From assembly GCA_963751355.1 (NCBI GenBank), contig CAVVVS010000120.1, positions 1-35,259 on the forward strand: 35,259 nucleotides of DNA, given 5' to 3'. The notes beneath the pieces are model-generated. The model was not told the DNA's origin. It searched no databases and saw nothing but the letters and a program-made list of their open reading frames with translations. Positions 1-6,922 of the stretch are shown here, piece after piece; position 1 is the first letter of the stretch; every line of letters begins with the position of its first letter. A program made the position numbers and the translations under genes. The DNA comes from CAVVVS01 sp963751355. GTDB lineage: Bacteria > Bacteroidota > Ignavibacteria > Ignavibacteriales > Ignavibacteriaceae.

Positions 1-485
1 TGCTAAGAATGCAGCACAGGATTCAACCCTTTGCCGATGATGATTTTACAATCCGGAATCAAACGGACATAGCTTCGGCAGCTACGCAAACGTCAAAAGT
101 ACTAACCATTCTATTAGCAAGTATTGCCTCGGTTTCATTGCTTGTCGGTGGAATCGGAATTATGAATATTATGCTGGTATCGGTAACCGAACGAACACGG
201 GAGATAGGAATTAGAATGTCGGTTGGAGCTAAAGGAAAAGATATTTTAACGCAATTTTTAATAGAAGCCATGGTGCTGAGTTTATTAGGCGGAATTGTTG
301 GTATCTTTTTAGGTACGGTAGCATCAAAGTTGGTTTCTAATATTGCCGGATGGCCAACCTTCATAACCGCTTTTTCTGTTTTACTCTCATTCGGCTTTTC
401 AATAGTAGTAGGTATATTCTTCGGATTTTATCCTGCACGTAAAGCTGCATTGCTGAATCCGATTGATGCACTGAGATTTGAGTAA
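1..485 (+). CDS. MacB-type ABC transporter permease, C-terminal part (5' truncated by window edge)
   Basis: The reading frame is open to the left edge, so this is the end of a longer gene; the first ATG (position 9) is internal. The text around QHRIQPFADDDFTIRN followed by a run to a FtsX-like membrane domain matches the end of MacB/FtsX-type permeases. These work with an ATPase in export of macrolides, peptides or lipoproteins, or in envelope mechanotransmission. Visible pieces are a first membrane segment with the family hallmark GGIGIMNIMLVSVTERTREIG, then two further hydrophobic segments and the typical ending with PARKAALLNPIDALRFE. The ATPase and periplasmic domain lie outside the window, so the substrate cannot be assigned. 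It shows no link to the sugar genes downstream. Confidence 0.9.
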   Translation, partial: LRMQHRIQPFADDDFTIRNQTDIASAATQTSKVLTILLASIASVSLLVGGIGIMNIMLVSVTERTREIGIRMSVGAKGKDILTQFLIEAMVLSLLGGIVGIFLGTVASKLVSNIAGWPTFITAFSVLLSFGFSIVVGIFFGFYPARKAALLNPIDALRFE

Positions 486-525
486 GCAAAGTTTGGTTCA
501 GACATGCACTAACTGTTGTAATAAT

Positions 526-550
526 CCGGGAGGTTTGGGGAGACTCCCGG
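526..550 (+). terminator. GC-rich hairpin after the ABC permease
   Basis: CCGGGAG (526-532) pairs perfectly with CTCCCGG (544-550) around an 11-nt loop, 41 bases past the permease stop. It is conspicuously GC-rich for its surroundings. No T-run follows, so it is either a weak or factor-assisted terminator, or a hairpin serving both converging units (the DUF190 gene ends at 696 from the other side). Confidence 0.4.
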
Positions 551-695
551 GTTATAATTATCTATATGATCTCAACGATAATTTGATACAATAATTTTCA
601 AATGGTTCGAAGTAACCTTCAGTTATTACTCTATGAAGTTCATTAGTAGATGAGTTTAGACTACCTTATGGATACAACGTATAAGTAAATTCTGA

Positions 696-1055
696 TTATT
701 GATCTATATTTTCCCCTTTTACATATTTTATTATTTCAACTTTTTCCATTGTTATCAAACCGCCGCTGCCTGCTTCTTCGAAAATATCATGAAGAACCGG
801 TAAGAATCCTTCAATCTTTTGAACCTCATCAACTATTTCAATTACCATCGGCATATCTTCGGAGAGACGCAGTATTTTGGCAGTGTGTATCATGCTTGTT
901 CTTCCGAAGCCCATTACTCCCTTGAAAGTCGTTGCTCCTGCCAAGTGTGTTTTTCTAGCTTCTAAAACAATTTTTTCGTAGACCGGGATATGCCCGATTA
1001 GATCGGACTCACCCACAAAAATTCTGATTAATTTAGCTTCACCTTGAATTTCCAT
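696..1055 (-). CDS. DUF190 family PII-like protein, partner of CrcB
   Basis: This 119-aa protein fits the DUF190 family: ferredoxin-like, PII-related small trimeric proteins, often encoded beside crcB. Diagnostic stretches are RIFVGESDLIGHIPVYEKIV near the N terminus, the central AGATTFKGVMGFG, and the PMVIEIVDEVQKIEGFLP region. It starts with ATG three bases after the crcB stop on the same strand, with GGGGAT about eight bases upstream, so the two genes are cotranscribed and translation is probably coupled. The molecular role of DUF190 is not established; a regulatory role in fluoride or ion homeostasis is inferred from context. It should share control by the upstream fluoride riboswitch. 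Confidence 0.88.
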   Translation of the reverse strand: MEIQGEAKLIRIFVGESDLIGHIPVYEKIVLEARKTHLAGATTFKGVMGFGRTSMIHTAKILRLSEDMPMVIEIVDEVQKIEGFLPVLHDIFEEAGSGGLITMEKVEIIKYVKGENIDQ

Positions 1056-1058
1056 ATA

Positions 1059-1442
1059 TTATATCCCCGCTAATAGTTTAGAAATTTTATATGCAATAAA
1101 AAGTACTAGGAGTGTTAAAACAACATTAAGTACAATATTACTTCCCGCAATGAAATATTCTTTATCTCTTAGAAGATTTATCGTCTCAAACGAAAAGGTA
1201 GAAAAGGTTGTGAGAGCACCGCAGAAACCAGTGGTTAAAAATACTTTTATTTCGGGTGTGATTAGTTCGTTTGCATCAAGGTAGAACATTACTATTCCTA
1301 TAATGAAACTTCCCAGTACATTAACAAACAAAGTTCCGTAGGGAAATGTTGGCGGAAGAAATTTATACACAAAATCAGAACCCCAGTATCGCAACATTCC
1401 ACCGAAACCGGCGCCGAGAAATACTACTATATAGTTTTGCAA
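1059..1442 (-). CDS. crcB: Fluoride channel CrcB/FluC
   Basis: The 127-aa protein has four hydrophobic segments and the FluC signatures: GAGFGGMLRYW (10-20), the polar-track Asn41 in TLFVNVLGSF, and the TTFSTFS motif (78-84) carrying Phe-box residues F80 and F83. Known members are dual-topology homodimers in the inner membrane that let fluoride leave the cytoplasm. The start is TTG; no ATG is available in frame, and AGGAAA sits about seven bases upstream. The gene follows a recognisable fluoride riboswitch and precedes a DUF190 gene. Length is normal for the family and no key residue is missing. Confidence 0.95.
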   Translation of the reverse strand: MQNYIVVFLGAGFGGMLRYWGSDFVYKFLPPTFPYGTLFVNVLGSFIIGIVMFYLDANELITPEIKVFLTTGFCGALTTFSTFSFETINLLRDKEYFIAGSNIVLNVVLTLLVLFIAYKISKLLAGI

Positions 1443-1490
1443 TCGTGTTTTTCCTGTCTCTATAGTTATAATTTAAATTTAGTTCTAAAA

Positions 1491-1580
1491 GATAGGAGTC
1501 ATCAGTCCGGATAGATATTTGGACAATTTCCGAATTAAAACAAGAGCAGCCTATTGCTGAAAAGGTGAACTCCATCACCG
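1491..1580 (-). ncRNA. Fluoride riboswitch (crcB motif RNA)
   Basis: Read on the minus strand, the element opens with GGTGATGGAGTTCACC (1564-1579) and closes with CTGATGACTCCTATC (1491-1505). These are the two conserved ends of the crcB motif: the GATGG...TTC.CC stem-loop and the pseudoknot-forming TGATGnCTCCTA. Between them lie a small CAGC/GCTG hairpin and a GTCC/GGAC stem (near 1506-1528) consistent with P3 and linker. It lies 48 bases upstream of the crcB start in the right orientation. In the known class, fluoride binding turns expression on. The assignment rests on pattern recognition; a covariance-model search (Rfam crcB) would be decisive. Confidence 0.85.
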
Positions 1581-1688
1581 ATCACAAAAATATATACTAC
1601 CGGGAATAAAAACAATTTTAAAAATGAACACAATATCTTAATCACATTTTATTCCGTTACTTTTTTAACAACTTCGGATAAAATTTCC

Positions 1689-1727
1689 TTTTTGATTTCA
1701 AAATGTAATAGTAAATAAAATCAAAAA
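1689..1727. repeat. 10-bp perfect inverted repeat between fluoride unit and GH92 relic
   Basis: TTTTTGATTT (1689-1698) is exactly complemented by AAATCAAAAA (1718-1727) with a 19-nt spacer. It lies between the promoter side of the fluoride riboswitch and the GH92 relic. It may be a terminator for transcription arriving from the right, or simply AT-rich dyad sequence; there is no strong pointer to function. Confidence 0.3.
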
Positions 1728-1785
1728 CTTACTGAGCATGCCCCAAAGGGTTCGAATAATATTTGCATTATTCCTGTTGCTCTGC

Positions 1786-2204
1786 ATTTTTCATTTCAAA
1801 GAAATTGACACCCGATTTTATGGAAATAATCTCAATTCGTTATGCGGAAATGATGATTGCTGACATATGTTGCTGTGGTATTTATTTAATACCTCTGGTT
1901 TTTATCAGGTAACTGCGGGAAGTCCTGATTACGAAATTGGAAACCCTATACTCAAGAAACTAACAATAAATGTTGGAGATAGAAAAACATTTGTGATCCT
2001 TGTAAAAGATGTATCAGGAAAGAATAAGTATATTCAAACTGCTTTTTTGAATGGAAAGCCTTAAAAAAAACTGGCATTAGAAATACCGATTTAGTAAATG
2101 GTTGGATACTTGAAATTGAAATGGGGGTAATGCCGAGCAGGAAATGGGGCAGTGCTATAAAAAACGTTCCGCCTTCAATGTCTTCACATGAATTGAAAGG
2201 TTAG
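1786..2204 (+). pseudogene. Relic of a GH92 alpha-mannosidase (C-terminal fragment)
   Basis: In one frame the stretch reads ...RFYGNNLNSLCGNDDC, then an in-frame TGA (1861-1863) where GH92 proteins have glycine (GNDDCGQM), then HMLLWYLFNTSGFYQV and on to KNKYIQTAFLNGKP. The frame then breaks at the A-run after 2062 and continues in another frame (RNTDLVNGWILEIEMG, then SRKWGSAIKNVPPS) to a stop at 2202-2204. Every block aligns by eye with residues about 630-760 of the intact GH92 at 25810-28773. The upstream nine-tenths of the gene is absent. So it is a decayed, truncated paralogue with at least one nonsense mutation and one frameshift. It ends before the C-terminal module of the intact gene, so it derives from a different GH92. 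Confidence 0.85.
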
Positions 2205-2667
2205 AACGATACGTAATAAATGCACGAAGATATCAGAGTGAAAATGTTTTCACCGTGTGTTCTTATAACATTACTTTTGTAAGAATTATTTTAGTAAAAA
2301 AAATTATTTTGTTTACCATAAAATCATGCATCAAAGATGCAAATAAATTATTTAACTTTACAAATCATTTTGGAGCGGTGTATTTTTGCTCATAGTTTTA
2401 TTTCCAAAATTTATTGAGGTATGAAGGCGTGAATTCTCATGCAAGCATGCCTGCATTCTTTCTTTCCGATCGCCGGATATGCTACGCTAAGTTTGTAAAC
2501 GTTTGATCAAGTAGTTGTATGTGCTCTGGCTGTCTGTTTGGAGCTTTGGCGAGATAAAATAGTAGGTGTAAAATAATTTCAATGCAATTTCGAACTCGTT
2601 TCCGGGTTGTCCGGTTTTTATAATAAAGGCCTTATCAAATACAACTAATTAATGAAAGGAATTATCT
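2205..2667. other. Intergenic region upstream of the sugar symporter
   Basis: No coding potential was recognised in these 463 bases. It holds a small dyad CATGCAAGCATG (around 2439-2449) and an AAACGTTT core inside TTGTAAACGTTTGATCAA (2493-2510). That resembles a LacI-family operator in its centre but is symmetric over only eight bases. The promoter and 5' leader of the symporter gene should lie here; no confident -33/-7 pair was found. Confidence 0.4.
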
Positions 2668-4089
2668 ATGGCTAGTATCGGCAGTACGGTCGAAACAACT
2701 TCAGATGCATCGCAAATGAAGAATAGAAAAAGTTATCGAGGTCCATTTGCAATCATGACATCATTATTCTTTATGTGGGGATTTATGACTGCATGGAACG
2801 ATATTCTAATCCCTCGTTTTAAGGATGCCTTTACATTAAATTATTTTCAAGCAATGCTGGTGCAGTTTGCGTTTTTCGGAGCTTACTTCATAGGTTCTTT
2901 ACTTTACTTTGCTATTTCAGTAACTACGGGCGATCCGATTGCCAGGTTAGGTTATAAGAATAGTATAGTAATTAGTCTTCTGGTTTCAGCTTTTGGCAGT
3001 GCACTTTTTTGGCCGGCTGCCGCTGCCACTTCTTATCCGTTGTTTTTAGTTGCTTTATTTATTGTAGGACTCGGTTTCGCCATCTTACAGATAGCTGCCA
3101 ATCCTTATGTTACTATACTGGGCCCGGAACGCACAGCATCCAGCCGATTAAATCTTGCGCAAGGTTTCAATTCTGTTGGAACGACGATAGGTCCGCTAAT
3201 AGGCGGTTTCCTAATCTTTCAATATTTTAATACAGCTAAGATGCATGGTGCGGACTCTGTAAAAATTCCATACTTAGCTTTCAGCATCGTTTTCTTTCTA
3301 CTTGCTATAGCATTCTTCTTCATAAAGCTTCCTCACGTCGGGGAAGGCAAAATTGAAAAAGGCGCTAGCGCTTTAAGGTTTCCTCACGTGGTTCTTGGTA
3401 TAATTGCAATTTTTATGTATGTCGGCGGGGAGGTATCTGTCGGCAGTTCGATCATAAATTTCCTTGGTCAGTCGTCTATAGCTGGTTTATCCGCTGTTGA
3501 AGCAAGCAAATATGTCGCCATGTTTTGGGGCGGACTTTTGATCGGGCGTTTCATGGGTGCTGTCGAATTAAGTGATATGAAATCTAAAAATAAACAGATC
3601 ATAATGGCACTAATACCTATCCTAGCTTTTCTTGTTATATTTTTATTAAGGGGCTGGGATATAGTTCTGGATTATTCACCTCTCTTGTTTCTATGCTGGT
3701 TAATGTTCAAATTTGGCAAAGCAAATGCGGGACGTTCACTCTCTGTTTTCATGGGAACTATCGTAGTCTTACTTACGGTAGCAATTTTTGCAGGCGGTAA
3801 GGTTGCAATGTGGTGCGTAGTCGGAGTCGGGTTATTTTCTTCAATCGGCTGGTCGAACACATTTTCACTTGCACTGGAAGGTACAGGAACATTGAAGAGC
3901 CAGGTTTCATCTCTGCTGGTTATGGCAATATTTGGTGGAGCGCTTCTTCCTCCTCTTCAAGGTCATATTGCGGATTTAGGCGGTTTAAAAATTTCCTATA
4001 TAGTACCGCTGATCGCATATGGATATGTAGGATTTTATGGATTAATAGGTCATAAAATAGGACGAAACCGTCAGGCAGAAGCAGCATAA
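2668..4089 (+). CDS. Sugar:H+ symporter, FucP/GluP-type MFS transporter
   Basis: This 473-aa protein has twelve hydrophobic segments and the signature of the FucP/GluP/NagP branch of the major facilitator superfamily: LFFMWGFMTAWNDILIP (33-49) with Asp45, and LQIAANPYVTILGPE (140-154), then the SSRLNLAQGFNSVGT motif. True fucose permeases carry a substrate-linked Glu in the LE..CNP / LE.AANP position. Here it is Gln141, as in the glucose/galactose (GluP) and N-acetylglucosamine-type members, so fucose is unlikely to be the substrate. Glucose, galactose, mannose or GlcNAc is more likely, given the GH92 and GH20 enzymes and the kinase gene downstream. AAAGGAA precedes the ATG. It sits in the inner membrane. 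Confidence 0.88.
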   Translation: MASIGSTVETTSDASQMKNRKSYRGPFAIMTSLFFMWGFMTAWNDILIPRFKDAFTLNYFQAMLVQFAFFGAYFIGSLLYFAISVTTGDPIARLGYKNSIVISLLVSAFGSALFWPAAAATSYPLFLVALFIVGLGFAILQIAANPYVTILGPERTASSRLNLAQGFNSVGTTIGPLIGGFLIFQYFNTAKMHGADSVKIPYLAFSIVFFLLAIAFFFIKLPHVGEGKIEKGASALRFPHVVLGIIAIFMYVGGEVSVGSSIINFLGQSSIAGLSAVEASKYVAMFWGGLLIGRFMGAVELSDMKSKNKQIIMALIPILAFLVIFLLRGWDIVLDYSPLLFLCWLMFKFGKANAGRSLSVFMGTIVVLLTVAIFAGGKVAMWCVVGVGLFSSIGWSNTFSLALEGTGTLKSQVSSLLVMAIFGGALLPPLQGHIADLGGLKISYIVPLIAYGYVGFYGLIGHKIGRNRQAEAA

Positions 4090-4488
4090 CTGATACAGAA
4101 AGAATTAAAAGATTAATATAATATTTTAAAGTGTTAACTGAAAAATGATTAATTAAAATTAGTCATATTAATGATAATCTTTAGCTTTTTCAGAATGACC
4201 GGATTTAAGGAATTTAAATCAATAAATATTCATATTGCCTACAAAACTTAATCCGGTCAATTATATTTATTATGAAATTGGGTAACATTATGAACGTTTC
4301 AAATTATACCGGAAACTGCGTTGATACTTATCCGAATGATTCTATTTTTTTAGATATTATGTACCTGAGAGGATCTGCTTAATAGGATAAAATCGAAAAT
4401 TATTTTTATTAATTATCAGAGAGAATTTATTTGCTTTGATTAAACATTTATAAAATAACTTCTATTATGATTAACATGAAAGTGTAAA
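4090..4488. other. Intergenic region between symporter and ROK kinase
   Basis: These 399 bases show no convincing coding frame. The main structure is the inverted repeat at 4196-4259, described separately. An AACGTTT sequence occurs near 4292-4300, but this heptamer is expected several times in the window by chance. The gap is long enough for the kinase to have its own promoter. Confidence 0.4.
4196..4259. repeat. Imperfect 13-bp inverted repeat containing CCGG
   Basis: TGACCGGATTTAAG (4196-4209) pairs with CTTAATCCGGTCA (4247-4259), with one bulged T and a 37-nt spacer that can fold further. It lies 107 bases after the symporter stop. It could be a terminator or RNA-stabilising hairpin for the symporter transcript, or an operator for the kinase. 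No T-run follows. Confidence 0.4.
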
Positions 4489-5592
4489 ATGAATTATTCT
4501 GAAAATAAAAAAATTGTAATGACACTTGATGCCGGTGGAACTAATTTTGTTTTTTCAGCTATTCAAGGTAATGAACAAATTGTTGATGAGATTATTCTAC
4601 CATCTTTTGGAAATGATTTGACTAAATGTATTTCAAATATTGTTAGCGGATTTGAAGAGGTAAAAGCTAAACTACAAAATCTACCTGTTGCAATTAGTTT
4701 TGCATTTCCCGGACCTGCAGATTATCCAAACGGCATTATTGGGGATTTACAAAATTTACCGGCTTTTCAAGGTGGTGTTGCTCTGGGTCCTATGCTTAGT
4801 GAAAAATTCGGACTCCCGGTTTTTATAAATAATGATGGTGATTTGTACGCTTATGGAGAAGCATTGGCAGGATATCTACCTTATTTAAATAATTTACTCG
4901 AACAATCAGGCAGTCCTAAGAAATATAAAAATCTATTAGGACTTACTCTTGGTACCGGTTTCGGTGCCGGTATAGTACATGACGGAAAATTATTTATAGG
5001 TGATAATTCAATTGCGGGTGAAATATGGCTTTTAAGAGATAAACTTAGTCCAAATTTAAATATTGAAGAGCATGCGAGCATCAGAGCTGTTAAAAATATT
5101 TACAAGCGTAAATCAGGTCTTTTAACCGGGCATAATCTCTCTCCGAAAGATATTTATGAAATAGCTGTCGGTAAAAAAGAAGGAAACAAACAAGCAGCTT
5201 TAGAAACATACCGCGAAATTGCTGAAGCTACAGGTGATGCGATTGCAAATGCAGTCACTTTGATTGATGGGATCGTAGTAATCGGCGGGGGATTATCCGG
5301 TGCTTCTGAAATTTTTCTCCCGTATTTAATCGAAGAAATGAATGGGGATTATAGTCAACAGGACGGTACAAAATTTCGGAGATTGACTGCTAATATTTAT
5401 AATTTGGAAGATGAAGATCAAATTAAGAAATTTCTACAGGGTACAACAAAAGAGATTCAAGTTTATGGTTCGGATAAAAAAATTAAATATGATACGGAAA
5501 TGAGAATTGGGGTAGGTATATCTAAAATAGGAACTAGTAAAGCTATTTCTCTTGGCGCATATGCTTTTGCGTTAAATGCGCTTGAGAATTAA
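4489..5592 (+). CDS. ROK-family sugar kinase
   Basis: The 367-aa protein shows the ROK kinase fold: phosphate-1 loop LDAGGTNF (13-20), FAFPGPADYPNGI region, catalytic-base Asp116 in VFINNDGDLYAYGEA, and phosphate-2 LTLGTGFGAGIV (152-163), followed by a VIGGGLSGA adenosine loop near the C terminus. Known members phosphorylate glucose, fructose, mannose or N-acetyl sugars with ATP in the cytoplasm. The zinc-binding CxCGxxGCxE cluster of many ROK proteins is absent, and no N-terminal helix-turn-helix is present, so it is a kinase rather than a ROK repressor. Lying downstream of a GluP/NagP-like symporter, it probably phosphorylates the imported hexose. Which sugar cannot be told. Confidence 0.85.
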   Translation: MNYSENKKIVMTLDAGGTNFVFSAIQGNEQIVDEIILPSFGNDLTKCISNIVSGFEEVKAKLQNLPVAISFAFPGPADYPNGIIGDLQNLPAFQGGVALGPMLSEKFGLPVFINNDGDLYAYGEALAGYLPYLNNLLEQSGSPKKYKNLLGLTLGTGFGAGIVHDGKLFIGDNSIAGEIWLLRDKLSPNLNIEEHASIRAVKNIYKRKSGLLTGHNLSPKDIYEIAVGKKEGNKQAALETYREIAEATGDAIANAVTLIDGIVVIGGGLSGASEIFLPYLIEEMNGDYSQQDGTKFRRLTANIYNLEDEDQIKKFLQGTTKEIQVYGSDKKIKYDTEMRIGVGISKIGTSKAISLGAYAFALNALEN

Positions 5593-5810
5593 TGTATCCG
5601 AAATAAGCATAAAATGATTTTTCAATTTAAGTCGGAAATTTTATTGAGACCTAATTTGATTGAACCTGATTAAACCATTTGTAACTTAGAATTACAATTG
5701 TGTGTAGAACCCGTTTTTGAAAAATCAAATCACCTAAGAGAATAATTAAATCCGATCAATAAAATTAAGAATGAAATATTCCTGTCAAATAAAAACTTTC
5801 TCTACCGTTA

Positions 5811-5838
5811 TAATAACGTATTGTTATTGAATTTTTTT
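5811..5838 (+). terminator. Candidate intrinsic terminator after the ROK kinase
   Basis: AATAAC (5812-5817) and GTTATT (5823-5828) form a 6-bp stem with a 5-nt loop, followed three bases later by seven Ts (5832-5838). The position, between the converging kinase and AraC genes, suits a terminator of the plus-strand transcript. The stem is AT-rich, so strength is doubtful. Confidence 0.45.
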
Positions 5839-5864
5839 CAACAAAAGCAGAAGAGTATATTCCA

Positions 5865-6740
5865 TCAGTTTTCATTAACTATGTGAGTATTGACAAAAGT
5901 ACTGGGAGTTTTTCCGGTAATATTTTTGAATTGCCTGTTAAAATTCGATAGGCTGTTGAATCCGCTTTCAAAAGCAATTTCTGAAATATTTTTATCGGAT
6001 TTATCCAGAAACAACCGGCATACATACCCGATTCGTATTTCGTTCAGAAATTCAACAAATGTTTTATTAACAGATTCACTGAAAAATCTACTGAATGCCG
6101 ACGGATTCATGTTAACTATACCGGCAACTGTTGCTAATTCTATATCTTCTTTAAAATGATTCAAGACGTATTCGTAAACTTTATCCAGCCGGGAATTTGC
6201 ATTCTTTTTAAAATTACTCACAAAAGTGGGACTGGCAATATAACGGATATCAGGTTCCTCTGAAATCAATCTCAAAATATTTAGTAAAGTTATTACTTTC
6301 CCGGATTCATCTTCATTAAATATTTCTTTTATCAATTTTGAAATTTTTGCTTTATTGATCCCGGTAATGTTTATTCCAGTGTGAGATCCCTTTATCAATT
6401 CTTTTATTTTATGCATTTCCGGAATATTGAAAAACTTTTCTCCAAAACATTTGGGATGAAAATGAATCACAAGCGCTTCTGCTTCCAATCCATTCCCTTC
6501 AAAGTATATTTTATCGTTCAACCATAAATGCGGTAATTGCGAACCGACTAGAACCATATCACCGGGCATGAACGGTTCAATGCTGTCGCCGATAAATCTT
6601 GTCCCTGTACTTTGTAAAATAAGGACAAGTTCCAGTTCTTCGTGGTAATGCCAGATATTAAGAAAATGAGATAATTTATGCCTTTGAAGCGAAAAACTCT
6701 CACATCGAAAAGTAGTTCGTGGTAATTTATGGGGTTTCAA
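5865..6740 (-). CDS. AraC-family transcriptional regulator, likely fucose-locus activator
   Basis: The protein has an N-terminal cupin sensor (HYHEELELVLI, PGDMVLVGSQLPHLW) and a C-terminal pair of helix-turn-helices (ELATVAGIVNMNPSAFSRFF and ISEIAFESGFNSLSNFNRQF, then GKTPSTF), the AraC/XylS layout. The frame extends to a TTG at 6800. I prefer the TTG at 6738-6740 because it gives the N terminus MKPHKLPRTTF..., the usual start of Bacteroidota members, and a 291-residue length; both starts lack a clear ribosome site. It is divergent from the fucose operon, and the gap holds tandem TGCAAAA half-sites spaced 21 bp, so it probably controls fucD and following genes in response to a sugar or pathway intermediate. 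Ligand unknown. Confidence 0.88.
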   Translation of the reverse strand: MKPHKLPRTTFRCESFSLQRHKLSHFLNIWHYHEELELVLILQSTGTRFIGDSIEPFMPGDMVLVGSQLPHLWLNDKIYFEGNGLEAEALVIHFHPKCFGEKFFNIPEMHKIKELIKGSHTGINITGINKAKISKLIKEIFNEDESGKVITLLNILRLISEEPDIRYIASPTFVSNFKKNANSRLDKVYEYVLNHFKEDIELATVAGIVNMNPSAFSRFFSESVNKTFVEFLNEIRIGYVCRLFLDKSDKNISEIAFESGFNSLSNFNRQFKNITGKTPSTFVNTHIVNEN

Positions 6741-6826
6741 CGCAATACAGTCAATTGTTTTAATAAATTTACGAAATGGAATTAGTAATTCAAAAAGCAA
6801 ATATTTTGCCGTTTGCGATTAAAATT

Positions 6827-6854
6827 TGCAAAAATATGATTAGTCCCTGCAAAA
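6827..6854 (+). promoter_or_regulatory. Tandem TGCAAAA half-sites, candidate AraC-type operator
   Basis: TGCAAAA occurs at 6827-6833 and again at 6848-6854, same orientation, 21 bp start to start. This is the two-helical-turn direct-repeat layout typical of AraC-family binding sites. It lies between the divergent regulator gene and fucD, about 70-95 bases before the fucD GTG. The left copy extends to TGCAAAAATATG, a decamer core that recurs upstream of other genes here. Binding by the adjacent regulator is inference. Confidence 0.5.
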
Positions 6855-6922
6855 TAAAAAGTAGAAGATGAAGGTAAAAAATCTAATATTAAACATAACA
6901 TTTATTTTTAGGACTATACAAA

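Noticed and set aside
59..364. 101-codon frame antisense to the ABC permease
   Set aside because: Composition and position are those of a shadow of the permease frame; no family resemblance and no ribosome site.
1375..1578. 67-codon minus-strand frame ahead of crcB
   Set aside because: It overlaps the fluoride riboswitch and the crcB start in another frame; the sequence is explained by the RNA and crcB.
2493..2510. LacI-type operator around AAACGTTT
   Set aside because: Only the central eight bases are symmetric, AACGTTT is expected several times by chance in a window of this composition, and no LacI-family gene is present.
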